From Amycolatopsis sp. QT-25 (lineage in GTDB: Bacteria > Actinomycetota > Actinomycetes > Mycobacteriales > Pseudonocardiaceae), in assembly GCF_029369745.1 (NCBI RefSeq), contig NZ_CP120210.1, forward strand, positions 1,054,001-1,118,000: 64,000 nucleotides of DNA, read 5' to 3'. Under the pieces are notes generated by a model, which was not told the DNA's origin, ran no database searches, and worked only from the letters and a program-made list of their open reading frames with translations. The position numbers and the translations under genes were made by a program. Of the stretch, positions 26,515-34,932 are shown piece by piece. Position 1 is the first letter of the stretch. Every line of letters starts with the position of its first letter.

Positions 26515-27527
26515 TGGAGACGCCGTTCGGGTTGGGGGCGCTCCCGACGCTTTCGCGCTCCACGGCGGACCGTCAGGAATCCTTGCGCGCCAACCCGGAC
26601 AGGCTCGCCGAGCGCTGGCCGAACGCGCACGTCGTCCTGCTCGACGAGCACGCGCGCACCCCGGTGGTGGAGGGCTCCGGCGCTCTCGCGACCCGCAAGG
26701 CGCAGGACTTCGGCACCGAGCCGCCCACTGACGCGGTCTTCTTGGGGGAGTGGCAGGGCATCGACTACTGGTCGTTGCCCGGCCGCCCCGCCGGGAAGAC
26801 CGAGACCGTCGAAATGGCGGGCAGCTGGGGTGCGGTCGAAGAGGTCCCGCGGCATGACGGCGAGATCTGGGTCGACCTGCGCGGTTATGGCGATCTGCTC
26901 GACGACGCGTCGGCCGGGCTGTTCACCACCGCGCAGGCGTTGCAGGCCTGGCGTCGGCAGGCGAAGTTCTGCACGCGCTGCGGGAGCCCGACCGAGGTGG
27001 TCCAGCTGGGCTGGGCGAGCAAGTGCACCGGCTGCGGCCGTGAAGAGTATCCGCGCACCGACCCGGCGGTGATCTGCCTCGTGCACGACGACGCCGGTGT
27101 CGACGGTGAGCACGTCCTGCTGGCGCGGCAGCCGATCTGGCCGCCGGACCGGTATTCGATCCTCGCCGGTTTCGTCGAGGCGGGGGAGTCGCTCGAAGGC
27201 TGCGTCGAGCGGGAGATCCGCGAAGAGGTCGGTGTCGAGGTGCGTGACATCCGATATCTCGGCAGCCAGCCGTGGCCGTTCCCGCGGTCGATCATGCTCG
27301 GCTTCACCGCGCGGGCCGACATCTCGTCGACGATCGTGCCCGCGGAGGGCGAGATCGAAGAGGCCTTCTGGGTTTCGCGCGAAGAGGTGCGGGCCGCGTT
27401 CGCGAACAGTCAGCTGCGGAACGCCGGTGCCGTGCCGACCCCGATCGCCGGTGGTACGAGGCAACTGGTGCTGCCGGGGAACTCGTCGATCGCGCGCGTG
27501 ATGCTGGCGGCCTGGGCCGGCGTCTAG
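26514..27527 (+). CDS. nudC: NAD(+)/NADH pyrophosphatase NudC
   Basis: A 337-residue Nudix hydrolase that cleaves NAD(H) to NMN(H) and AMP; homologues also remove NAD caps from RNA. A zinc ribbon is formed by Cys153, Cys156, Cys171 and Cys174 (FCTRCGSPT, SKCTGCG). The Nudix box runs from about 219 to 241 (GFVEAGESLEGCVEREIREE then VGVEV), and the NudC-specific SQPWPFP is at 251-257. It is the last gene of a three-gene coupled run with the M16 pair. Recalled mycobacterial order also places nudC close to adnAB, but here 20 kb separates them. Confidence 0.95.
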   Translation: METPFGLGALPTLSRSTADRQESLRANPDRLAERWPNAHVVLLDEHARTPVVEGSGALATRKAQDFGTEPPTDAVFLGEWQGIDYWSLPGRPAGKTETVEMAGSWGAVEEVPRHDGEIWVDLRGYGDLLDDASAGLFTTAQALQAWRRQAKFCTRCGSPTEVVQLGWASKCTGCGREEYPRTDPAVICLVHDDAGVDGEHVLLARQPIWPPDRYSILAGFVEAGESLEGCVEREIREEVGVEVRDIRYLGSQPWPFPRSIMLGFTARADISSTIVPAEGEIEEAFWVSREEVRAAFANSQLRNAGAVPTPIAGGTRQLVLPGNSSIARVMLAAWAGV

Positions 27528-27588
27528 ACCCTGGAGCGGCCTGCGCTGGCTTGAGAGCTGAGCAAGGCTCAGGATCGGCGTGCTTTCA

Positions 27589-27637
27589 CGACGATGGAGG
27601 AATCGGGACACTGAACGTCCCGATTCCTCCATCGTCG
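27589..27637. terminator. Perfect 21-bp inverted repeat (GATGGAGGAATCGGGAC family)
   Basis: Arms 27589-27609 and 27617-27637, loop of 7 nt, core CGATGGAGGAATCGGGAC. It sits 60 bp after nudC and could terminate its transcript. The second copy in the window is at 46674-46724. Confidence 0.82.
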
Positions 27638-27913
27638 GCCCTTCGAGACGTCATGAGCGGCGCCTTCACGTGTCTGGAGGGACGACTCCCGCGTGCCGTC
27701 CATCTGGTCACGCGTGTCGTCCGTCGGATCACGCGCGTCGTCCACTTGATCACGCGAAACCGCCCGTCGAGGCGCCGTGAGCGGCGATCCGGGCGGCATT
27801 ACCACTTACGAAGCAGGTCCACCCGCCTGTCGTGAATCGGACACCCTCCGCGCCGACACCTATACCCACTGTGCGGAACATGCCAAGCGTTACCTCCCCG
27901 TTTCATCACCCCG

Positions 27914-27972
27914 TTGACGACTGTGGTTCGGCTCACTACAGTCCCCGGAAACCGTCTGTAAAGTTTCCTAAC
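27914..27972 (+). promoter_or_regulatory. Promoter and possible operator of the ROK-led sugar operon
   Basis: TTGACG at 27914-27919 and TACAGT at 27937-27942 are separated by 17 bp, a near-consensus housekeeping promoter. Just downstream, GTAAAGTTTCCTAAC (27958-27972) resembles operator half-sites I recall for actinobacterial ROK regulators, so autoregulation is plausible. The operator assignment is inference. Confidence 0.55.
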
Positions 27973-27989
27973 GAAGTGGGGCGAACCCA

Positions 27990-29276
27990 GTGCGAGCCGG
28001 CAGTCCGCGAATGCTGCGCGAGATCAACGATCGCGCGGCCATCGAGGTCCTCCTCAGGGACGGCCCGCTGACGCGCTCGGAACTCGAAGTCGCGATCGGC
28101 CTGTCGAAGCCCGCGACGGCGCAGCTGCTCACCCGGCTCGAACAGGACGACGTCGTCGCGAAGGCGGGCGTGCGTGGCGGCGGACGCGGCCCGCGGGCGC
28201 AGTTGTGGCAGGTCAACGGCGGTGTCGCCTACGTCGCGGCCGTGGATCTCACGCCCCGGAAAGCCGACTTCGTCGTCTCCGACGTCACGGGCGCGGTGCT
28301 CGCCGAGTACCAGGTCCCGCTGCCGGTCCACGAGGGCGCGGACGTCGTCGGCACGTTCGGCGCGGCGCTCAGCCACGTCGCCGGCGCGGCCGGGCTCGCC
28401 GCCACCGATCTTCGCCACGTCGTCATCGGCGCGCAGGGCGCGTTCGACCCGCGCACCGGCCTGCTCTCTTCGGCGCCGCACATCCCCGGCTGGCTCGGGT
28501 TCGACGTGCCGCGCACGCTCAGCCGCGAACTCGGCGTCGAGGTCACCATCGAGAACGACGTCAACCTCGTCGCCATCGTCGAGATGACCGTCGGCCAGGC
28601 CGTCGGTCTCGACGACTTCGTGATGATCTGGCTCAGCGACGGCGTCGGTGGCGCGGTGGTGGTCGGCCGCAGGCTGTTGCGCGGGGCGACCGGCGGTGGC
28701 GGCGAGATCGACTGGATGCGGGTGCCCGATCCGGCCTCCGTCGCCACGTCCCGCGACAAGCCCCGCGCCGGAGATCGCTTCGGTGATCTCGTCGCGTCCC
28801 CGGCCGTCGCCGAGCTCGCGGCCGCACACGGGTTCGAAGCGGAGACCGGCGCGGACGCCGTCACCAAGGCCCGAGCGCACCACAACGACGCCTTCCTCGA
28901 CGACCTGGCCCGCCGTGTCGCGGGTGGCGCGGCCGGTCTCATCGCGGTCGTCGACCCCGAACTAGTCCTTCTTGCCGGCGACACCAGCCGTGCCGGTGGC
29001 GACGACTTCGCCGCACTGGTCGCGAAAAGGCTGCACGAACTGGTTTTGCCCCGCACCCCGGTCGGGGTCGCTTCGGTACAGGGCAACGCGGTCCGCGCGG
29101 GCGCGCTCCAATCCGCGCTCGCCACCGTCCGCAGGGACGTCTTCGGCGTCAACACCCCTTCGCTCCTCGGACCCGGGCGGTCCGGGGCGGGAGAGCCGAA
29201 CCCGATCGTGGCTGTCCCGGATGCACGAACAGAACCATCGTCTCCCGCCCCCAACCAACTAGGAGGAGGGTCATGA
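27990..29276 (+). CDS. ROK-family transcriptional regulator
   Basis: A 428-residue NagC/XylR-type repressor. A winged helix-turn-helix occupies about residues 10-60 (GPLTRSELEVAIGLSKPATA then QLLTRLEQDDVV). The ROK sugar-binding fold follows, with VTIENDVNLVAIVEMTVGQ and WLSDGVGGAVVVGRRL. The CxCGxxGC zinc motif of ROK kinases is missing, so this should be a regulator rather than a kinase. Start GTG 27990. Its stop overlaps the binding-protein ATG (ATGA), so regulator and transporter are co-transcribed. It most likely senses the imported sugar or its phosphate and represses this operon. Confidence 0.92.
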   Translation: MRAGSPRMLREINDRAAIEVLLRDGPLTRSELEVAIGLSKPATAQLLTRLEQDDVVAKAGVRGGGRGPRAQLWQVNGGVAYVAAVDLTPRKADFVVSDVTGAVLAEYQVPLPVHEGADVVGTFGAALSHVAGAAGLAATDLRHVVIGAQGAFDPRTGLLSSAPHIPGWLGFDVPRTLSRELGVEVTIENDVNLVAIVEMTVGQAVGLDDFVMIWLSDGVGGAVVVGRRLLRGATGGGGEIDWMRVPDPASVATSRDKPRAGDRFGDLVASPAVAELAAAHGFEAETGADAVTKARAHHNDAFLDDLARRVAGGAAGLIAVVDPELVLLAGDTSRAGGDDFAALVAKRLHELVLPRTPVGVASVQGNAVRAGALQSALATVRRDVFGVNTPSLLGPGRSGAGEPNPIVAVPDARTEPSSPAPNQLGGGS

Positions 29277-30655
29277 GTTCCACGACCCAGGTTCGGAGAA
29301 GTGGCCGCCGTTGGCGCGGCTCGATAGTGCTCGGCGCGGTCACCGTCGCCGCGCTGGTGTCCGCCTGTTCGGGCGCCGCAAGCGGCCCGGGCGGCGGGTC
29401 GGGCGACGCGGCGGCCGCCCCGGCCGCGGACGCGAAGCTCACGCTGACCGTCTACAGCAAGTTCACCGACCGCGAGTACAACGTGGTCACCGCCGGGCTC
29501 AACAAGCTCAAGGCGAAGTTCCCGAACATCGAGATCAAGCACGAAGGCCAGCAGGACGACGACAAGATCACCCAGTCCATCCGCGGTGGCAACCCGCCGG
29601 ACGTGGCGATCTCGTTCTTCACCGACAACCTCGGCGCGTGGTGCTCCACGGGCAGCTTCCAGGATCTCAAGCCCTACATCGACCGCGACAAGATCGACCT
29701 GACGCAGATCCCCGACGCGGTCCGCAGCTACACCGAGTTCCAGGGCAAGCGGTGTGCCATGCCGCTGCTCGCCGACGTCTACGGCTTCTACTACAACAAG
29801 GACATGTTCGCGGCGAAGGGCATCACGTCGCCGCCGAAGACGACCTCGGAACTGTTCGAGGCCACCAAGAAGCTGACCGAGTTCAACCCCGACGGCTCGA
29901 TCAAGGTCGCCGGCTTCATGCCGTCGATGCCCTTCTACGCCAACATGGCGCAGTACTGGGCGCCGAACTTCGGTGCCGGCTACCTCGGCCCGGACGGGCA
30001 GTCGCATCTCGCCGACAGCCCCGAGTGGAAGGCGATGTTCGACTTCCAGAAGCAGCTCGTCGACTTCTACGGCGGCCACGCCAAGGTCGAGCAGTTCAAG
30101 GCGGGTCTCGGCGAGGAGTACTCGGCGGACCACGGTTTCCAGCGCGGCAAGCTGGCGATGATGATCGACGGCGAGTACCGCACGGCTTTCATCAAGGACC
30201 AGGCGCCGGAGCTCAAGTTCGGCACGGCGGCCCCGCCGGTGCTCGACAGCAAGCCGGACCGCTACGGCGGCGCGTTCACCACGGGCACGATCATCGCGAT
30301 CCCCAAGGGCGCCAAGAACCCCGGCGCGGCCTGGGAACTGATCAAGCAGGTCACCCTCGACACCTCGACGCTGGTCGAGCTGTCCAACGGCCTCAAGAAC
30401 GTGCCGAGCACCAAGGCCGCGCTGACCGACCCGAAGCTCGAGGTCACGCCGGAGTTCAAGACGTTCCTCGATCTGTACAACGGCGGCAAGCTGATGCCGA
30501 ACCCGTCGACCCCGATCGGCGACGCGCACCTCAAGGCGGTCAACGACTTCGCCGAGAAGTGGCAGGCGGGCAACATCCCGGACATGGTCGCGGGGCTCAA
30601 GCAGGTCGACGCTCAGATCAACGACGAGCTGGCCCAGAAACGCGCCGGCGGCTGA
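29273..30655 (+). CDS. ABC transporter sugar-binding lipoprotein
   Basis: A 460-residue family 1 extracellular solute-binding protein. The N-terminus has twin arginines and basic residues (RRSGRRWRGS), a hydrophobic core and the lipobox LVSAC, giving a lipid-anchored cysteine at about residue 33. The mature part contains KLTLTVYSKFTDREYNVVTA and a typical periplasmic-binding fold. An exceptionally good ribosome site, AGGAGGAGGG, lies 4-5 nt before the ATG, fitting the high expression usual for binding proteins. It is followed by two permease genes; no ATPase gene is nearby, so a shared MsiK-type ATPase elsewhere is probably used. Confidence 0.93.
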   Translation: MSSTTQVRRSGRRWRGSIVLGAVTVAALVSACSGAASGPGGGSGDAAAAPAADAKLTLTVYSKFTDREYNVVTAGLNKLKAKFPNIEIKHEGQQDDDKITQSIRGGNPPDVAISFFTDNLGAWCSTGSFQDLKPYIDRDKIDLTQIPDAVRSYTEFQGKRCAMPLLADVYGFYYNKDMFAAKGITSPPKTTSELFEATKKLTEFNPDGSIKVAGFMPSMPFYANMAQYWAPNFGAGYLGPDGQSHLADSPEWKAMFDFQKQLVDFYGGHAKVEQFKAGLGEEYSADHGFQRGKLAMMIDGEYRTAFIKDQAPELKFGTAAPPVLDSKPDRYGGAFTTGTIIAIPKGAKNPGAAWELIKQVTLDTSTLVELSNGLKNVPSTKAALTDPKLEVTPEFKTFLDLYNGGKLMPNPSTPIGDAHLKAVNDFAEKWQAGNIPDMVAGLKQVDAQINDELAQKRAGG

Positions 30656-30659
30656 TCGC

Positions 30660-31649
30660 ATGACCACGACCCTGGAGCCCAGGGCGGTCGGTTCCTCTTC
30701 CGCGTCCACCCGGACGCGGAAGAGGAACGCAGCGCGCCGCCGCCGCACAGTCTTCTACTTCATCGCCCCGGCGATGCTCGGGTTCCTGATCTTCTTCGGT
30801 TACCCGCTGATCGCCACGGTGTACTACTCGTTCACCCGCTACGACCTGATCAACGCGCCCGAATTCATCGGCTTCGACAACTACATCCGCATGTTCACCA
30901 GCGAGCCACTGGTGAGCACGGCGGCGTACAACACGCTGTGGCTGGTGATCGTGCTGACGTTCTGCCGGGTCGTGTTCGCGCTCGGCGTGGCGTCGGTCAT
31001 CTCCCGGCTCAAGTCGGGCGTCGGCCTGGTGCGGACGCTCTGCTACCTGCCGTCGCTGGCCCCGCCCGCCGCGGCGACCCTGGCGTTCGTGTTCCTGTTC
31101 AATCCGGAGTACGGGCCGGTCAACGCGTTCCTGCGCGTGGTGGGCGTCGACGGCGGCCTGTGGTTCAACGATCCGGCGATGTCGAAGCCCGCGCTGACCC
31201 TGCTGGTGATGTGGGGTTCGGGCGAGCTGATGATCATCATCCTGGCGGCGCTGCTCGACGTGCCGCAGGAACAGTACGAAGCCGCTCAACTCGACGGCGC
31301 CGGACCGGTCCGCCGGTTCTGGCACGTCACGCTTCCGTCGATCTCGCCGGTGCTGCTGTTCGGCGTCGTCAACTCGATGATCTTCGCGCTGCAGTTCTTC
31401 ACGCAGGCGATCGTCGCGGGATCCGCGGCCGCGGGCGCGGCCGACGTCGCCGGCAACACGAAGTTCATCGGCGCGCCACAGAACTCGACGCTGACCTATC
31501 CGGTTTGGCTGTACGTCCAGGGATTCCGGTACTTCAACATGGGTTACGCGGCGGCGATGGCGGTGCTGCTGTTCATCGTCTCGGCGGGGTTCACCTGGAT
31601 TCTCGTGCGGCAGTTGCGCAAGTCCCAGCATCAGGAGGAGGGGGCATGA
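30660..31649 (+). CDS. ABC sugar transporter permease (MalF-type)
   Basis: A 329-residue protein with six predicted membrane helices, beginning with FYFIAPAMLGFLIFFGYPLI. The EAA loop that contacts the ATPase is EQYEAAQLDGAGPVRRFWHV. The CUT1 family assignment follows from the pairing with the next permease and the binding protein. The long loop TNTKFIGAPQNSTLTYPVWL-like region near residue 265-285 precedes the last helices. ATG 30660 is 4 nt after the binding-protein stop. Its own stop overlaps the ATG of a 25-codon micro-ORF. Confidence 0.92.
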   Translation: MTTTLEPRAVGSSSASTRTRKRNAARRRRTVFYFIAPAMLGFLIFFGYPLIATVYYSFTRYDLINAPEFIGFDNYIRMFTSEPLVSTAAYNTLWLVIVLTFCRVVFALGVASVISRLKSGVGLVRTLCYLPSLAPPAAATLAFVFLFNPEYGPVNAFLRVVGVDGGLWFNDPAMSKPALTLLVMWGSGELMIIILAALLDVPQEQYEAAQLDGAGPVRRFWHVTLPSISPVLLFGVVNSMIFALQFFTQAIVAGSAAAGAADVAGNTKFIGAPQNSTLTYPVWLYVQGFRYFNMGYAAAMAVLLFIVSAGFTWILVRQLRKSQHQEEGA

Positions 31650-31723
31650 CCATATCCTCGCGACAGCCTGTTCATGGCCCCGACGGGGTGCGGGTGTCCC
31701 GCCTGAGCGGAGTGGGCGGATGA
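31646..31723 (+). CDS. Putative 25-residue micro-ORF coupling the two permease genes
   Basis: The frame overlaps the first permease stop at its start (ATGA, 31646-31649) and the second permease ATG at its end (ATGA, 31720-31723). It encodes MTISSRQPVHGPDGVRVSRL followed by SGVGG. No domain is recognisable. GGAGGAGGGG just upstream gives it a strong ribosome site, whereas the second permease has only a weak one, so a coupling role is plausible. It may equally be the decayed remnant of an earlier gene start. Confidence 0.45.
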   Translation: MTISSRQPVHGPDGVRVSRLSGVGG

Positions 31724-32613
31724 CCACACTGGCCGAACGCCCGCACACCGCCCCCGCGTCGGAACCGCCGAAGGTGCGGATGCGGCGCCAATGGGACAAG
31801 AAGCTGTACTGGATCGCGACCCACAGCGTGGGCATCGCGATGGGCGTGATCTTCATGCTGCCCATCCTGTTCGTGTTCCTGACCGCGGTGATGTCCAGCG
31901 ACCAGGCGCTTTCGTCGAACTTCTGGCCGAAGGAATGGCACTTCGAGAACTTCATCGAGGTGTTCGAAAAGGCGCCGCTGCTGCAGTACTTCGGCAACAG
32001 CATGCTGTATTCGACGCTGGCCACCCTCGGGGCGCTCGTCTCGGCGATCCCGGCGGCGTACGCGCTTTCGAAGCTGAAGTTCCGCGGGCAGAACCTGTTC
32101 TTCATGCTCACCGTGGCCGCGATGATGCTGCCGCCGCAGGTCACCGTCGTGCCGCTGTACGACCTGTGGGTGCGGCTCGGGTTCACCGGGACGCTGATCC
32201 CGCTGATCGTGCCGTACTTCTTTTTCGACGCGTTCTCGATCTTCCTGCTGCGGCAGTTCTTCCTCACCATTCCGAAGGACTATCTCGAAGCGGCGAAGAT
32301 CGACGGCTGCAACGAGTTCCAGGCGATGCTCAAGGTGCTGATCCCGATGGCGAAGCCGGGGATCGCGGCCACCGCGATGTTCTGCTTCCTGTTCACCTGG
32401 AACGACTACTTCGGTCCGCTGCTCTACACCGGTGAGACCCGCGACAGCTGGCCGCTTTCGCTGGCGATCGCGTCGTTCCGCGGGATGCACCACGTGGAAT
32501 GGAACCTCACCATGGCGGCCACCGCGCTGATCATGCTGCCGGTGATCGTGCTGTTCGTGTTCGCGCAGAAGTCCTTCGTCAAGGGCATCACATTCACAGG
32601 GGTCAAGGGATGA
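31720..32613 (+). CDS. ABC sugar transporter permease (MalG-type)
   Basis: A 297-residue inner-membrane protein with six helices (AMGVIFMLPILFVFLTAVMS at about 45-64). The EAA motif is DYLEAAKIDGCNEFQAMLKV, and the end, FVKGITFTGVKG, is the typical C-terminus of the MalG branch of CUT1 permeases. It pairs with the permease at 30660-31649 to form the channel. Its stop overlaps the GH4 gene start by 4 bp. Confidence 0.93.
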   Translation: MTTLAERPHTAPASEPPKVRMRRQWDKKLYWIATHSVGIAMGVIFMLPILFVFLTAVMSSDQALSSNFWPKEWHFENFIEVFEKAPLLQYFGNSMLYSTLATLGALVSAIPAAYALSKLKFRGQNLFFMLTVAAMMLPPQVTVVPLYDLWVRLGFTGTLIPLIVPYFFFDAFSIFLLRQFFLTIPKDYLEAAKIDGCNEFQAMLKVLIPMAKPGIAATAMFCFLFTWNDYFGPLLYTGETRDSWPLSLAIASFRGMHHVEWNLTMAATALIMLPVIVLFVFAQKSFVKGITFTGVKG

Positions 32614-33875
32614 AACTGGCAGTCGTCGGTGGTGGGTCCACGTACACGCCCGAGCTGATCGACGGGATCGCCGGACGGCGGTCCACTTTGGACGTCGACG
32701 AGATCGTGCTGATCGATCCGGACGCGTACCGGGTGGAGGCGGTCGGTGACTTCAGCAACCGGTTGCTGAGCCATGCCGGGCATCCGGCGCGGGTCCGCAC
32801 CACCGCCAGCCTCGAAGAGGGTGTCGACGGCGCGTCGGCCGTGCTGATCCAGCTGCGGGTCGGCGGACAGCGCGCGCGGCGCGGGGACGAGACGTTCCCG
32901 CACGCCTGCGGCTGTGTCGGGCAGGAGACCACGGGTGCGGGCGGCCTCGCGAAGGCGTTGCGCACCGTGCCGGTGGTGCTCGACATCGCCGACCGGGTCA
33001 GGAAGATCGCCGGTGACGACACCTGGATCGTGAACTTCACGAACCCGGTCGGCATCGTCACCCGCGCGCTGCTGAACGAGGGCCACCGTGCCGTCGGGTT
33101 GTGCAACGTCGCGATCCACCTCCAGCGTACGTTCGCGCGTCTGCTCGGTGCGGGCGTCGACCAGGTCAAGCTCGTCCACACCGGACTGAACCACCTGAGC
33201 TGGGAACGGAAGGTGCTCGTCGACGGCGAGGACCGGTTGCCGGAACTGCTGGCGGAGCACGCGGAATTCCTCGGCGAGCACGTCACCGCGCCGGTCGAGT
33301 GGATGCGGCGGATGAACGTCGTGCCGTCGTACTACCTGAAGTACTACTACGGGCACGACGAGCAGGTCGCGAAGCAGCGCACCGAGCGGCCGCGCGCGGA
33401 CGTCGTCAGCGACGTCGAAGAAGAACTGCTCAAGGTGTACCTCGACCCGGAGGTGGTGACCAAACCGGAGCAACTGGAAAAGCGGGGCGGTGCCTACTAT
33501 TCCGAGGCCGCGGTGCAGCTCGTGCACGCGCTCACCTCGGGCGGGCCCGCGGAGGAGCACGTCGTCAACGTCCGCAACGAAGGCACTTTCGGCTTCCTGC
33601 CGGACGACGCCGTCATCGAGGTTCCGTCCCTGGTGGACGGAAACGGTCCTCGTCCGATCGCGCAGCCGCCGGTGGAGCAGCGGTTCGCGGGCCTCATCGC
33701 CGGGGTCACCGCCTACGAGCACCTCGCGCTGGAGGCGGCGATCAAGGGCGGCCGGGACCGGGTGGCCGACGCGTTGCTCGCGCATCCGCTCGTCGGCCAG
33801 TACGCCAAGGCCGATCAGCTCGCCGACACGCTGGTGCGGGTCAACCGCGAGTTCCTGCCGTGGGCGGGGGCATGA
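32610..33875 (+). CDS. GH4-family 6-phospho-beta-glycosidase
   Basis: A 421-residue NAD- and metal-dependent glycosidase. The Rossmann turn is VVGGGSTYTPELIDGI at the N-terminus; CVGQETTGAGGLAKALRTVP, the metal-site cysteine in GLCNVAIHLQ and the histidine in HTGLNHLSW are family landmarks. GH4 6-phospho-beta-glycosidases cleave phosphorylated disaccharides such as cellobiose- or chitobiose-6-phosphate by a redox-elimination mechanism. ATG 32610 overlaps the permease stop, and the stop overlaps the kinase start. With an ABC importer, the substrate must be phosphorylated after entry, presumably by the kinase encoded next. Confidence 0.92.
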   Translation: MKLAVVGGGSTYTPELIDGIAGRRSTLDVDEIVLIDPDAYRVEAVGDFSNRLLSHAGHPARVRTTASLEEGVDGASAVLIQLRVGGQRARRGDETFPHACGCVGQETTGAGGLAKALRTVPVVLDIADRVRKIAGDDTWIVNFTNPVGIVTRALLNEGHRAVGLCNVAIHLQRTFARLLGAGVDQVKLVHTGLNHLSWERKVLVDGEDRLPELLAEHAEFLGEHVTAPVEWMRRMNVVPSYYLKYYYGHDEQVAKQRTERPRADVVSDVEEELLKVYLDPEVVTKPEQLEKRGGAYYSEAAVQLVHALTSGGPAEEHVVNVRNEGTFGFLPDDAVIEVPSLVDGNGPRPIAQPPVEQRFAGLIAGVTAYEHLALEAAIKGGRDRVADALLAHPLVGQYAKADQLADTLVRVNREFLPWAGA

Positions 33876-34864
33876 CGGCCGGCTCACAGGACGTCGTCGT
33901 CGCGATCGACGGCGGCAACAGCAAGACAGACGTCCTGATCGTCTCACGGGACGGACGGGTGCTCGGGCAGTCACGAGGTCCGGGCGCGTCCCCGCAGAAC
34001 ATCGGGGTCGACGGCAGCGTCCGCGCACTGGAAAAGCTGGTCCTGGAGGCACTTCACCAGGCGGGGCTCCCCGGCGAACGTCCTTTCGCGACACATACGT
34101 CGGCTTACCTCGCGGGGCTGGATTTCCCGCGCGAGGAGACGATCCTGCACGCCGCGCTGGCCGCACGCGGCTGGAGCGACACGCTGGTCGTCGGCAACGA
34201 CACGCTCGCGCTGCTGCGCGCGGGCAGTTCCGACGGGACGGGGGTGGCGGTGGTGTGCGGTGCCGGGATCAACGGCGCCGGCGTCAGCGCCGACGGTCGT
34301 GAACACCGGTTTCCCGCGCTGGGCAAGATCTCCGGCGACTGGGGCGGTGGCTACCGGCTGGGCGAGGAAGCACTGTGGTGGGCCGTCCGCGCCGAAGACG
34401 GACGAGGTCCCGGCACGGCCCTGCAAGCCGCCGTCACCGCGCATTTCGGGACGTCTTCGGTGCTGGAAGCGGTGCAGCGACTGCACTTCGAGGAGGTGCA
34501 CTCCGATTCGATCCACGGCCTGTGCCCGCTGCTGTTCACCGTCGCGGCGGACGGCGACGAAGTGGCGCAGGACGTGGTCGACCGGTTCGTCGAAGAGGTC
34601 GCCCTGCTGGTCGGGGTCACCCTCCGGCGGCTCGAACTGACCGGGGAAGCACCCGAAGTCGTCCTCGGCGGGGGAGTGCTGACCGGGGTCGGCCCGCAGG
34701 TGATCGCGGAGATCGAGCGGCGGTGCCTGAAGGTGGCGCCGCAGGCCGCGATCCGGGTCGTCGACGTGGCTCCCGTGGTCGGCGCGGCGTTGTTCGCACT
34801 CGACACCATCGGTGCTTCCGACACCGCCAAGGTCGCGCTGAAGGCCGCCACCAAACGGGTCTGA
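33872..34864 (+). CDS. BadF/BcrA-type sugar kinase (N-acetylglucosamine kinase-like)
   Basis: A 330-residue ASKHA-fold kinase. The phosphate 1 motif is VVAIDGGNSKTDVLIVSRDG near residue 8, then VAVVCGAGINGAGV, the GDWGGGYRLGEEALWWAV stretch typical of GlcNAc kinases, and EVVLGGGVLTGVGPQV. It is the last gene of the sugar operon, joined to GH4 by a 4-bp overlap. Likely reaction: ATP-dependent phosphorylation of an amino sugar, hexose or the imported disaccharide. Which of these cannot be told from the sequence. Confidence 0.87.
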   Translation: MTAGSQDVVVAIDGGNSKTDVLIVSRDGRVLGQSRGPGASPQNIGVDGSVRALEKLVLEALHQAGLPGERPFATHTSAYLAGLDFPREETILHAALAARGWSDTLVVGNDTLALLRAGSSDGTGVAVVCGAGINGAGVSADGREHRFPALGKISGDWGGGYRLGEEALWWAVRAEDGRGPGTALQAAVTAHFGTSSVLEAVQRLHFEEVHSDSIHGLCPLLFTVAADGDEVAQDVVDRFVEEVALLVGVTLRRLELTGEAPEVVLGGGVLTGVGPQVIAEIERRCLKVAPQAAIRVVDVAPVVGAALFALDTIGASDTAKVALKAATKRV

Positions 34865-34872
34865 ACGCGCCT

Positions 34873-34913
34873 GAAGGCTCCTTCCCTCGGCTCAGTCGAG
34901 GGAAGGAGCCTTC
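34873..34913. terminator. 17-bp hairpin terminator (GAAGG family)
   Basis: Perfect arms 34873-34889 and 34897-34913, core GAAGGCTCCTTCCCTCG, loop 7 nt. It lies between the converging sugar kinase and SRPBCC genes and is well placed to terminate both. Confidence 0.85.
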
Positions 34914-34932
34914 ACGCGCTTTGCCGGAAGTC

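Larger units (their letters stand above)
27528..27989. other. Intergenic region with hairpin, degenerate CACGCG repeats and ROK promoter
   Basis: A 462-bp gap with no supported gene. It holds a perfect 21-bp hairpin (27589-27637), a diverged run of ATCACGCG-type repeats (27706-27757) related to those at 8264-8326, and the promoter of the ROK regulator at the right end. Short frames crossing the hairpin look non-coding. Confidence 0.7.

Noticed and set aside
27655..27830. Short frames across the CACGCG-type repeats after nudC
   Set aside because: Translations are repeat-driven and lack start signals; nothing conserved is recognisable.
28229..30748. 839-codon antisense frame across the ROK and binding-protein genes
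   Set aside because: Crosses two well-supported genes and a coupled junction; low-complexity translation.
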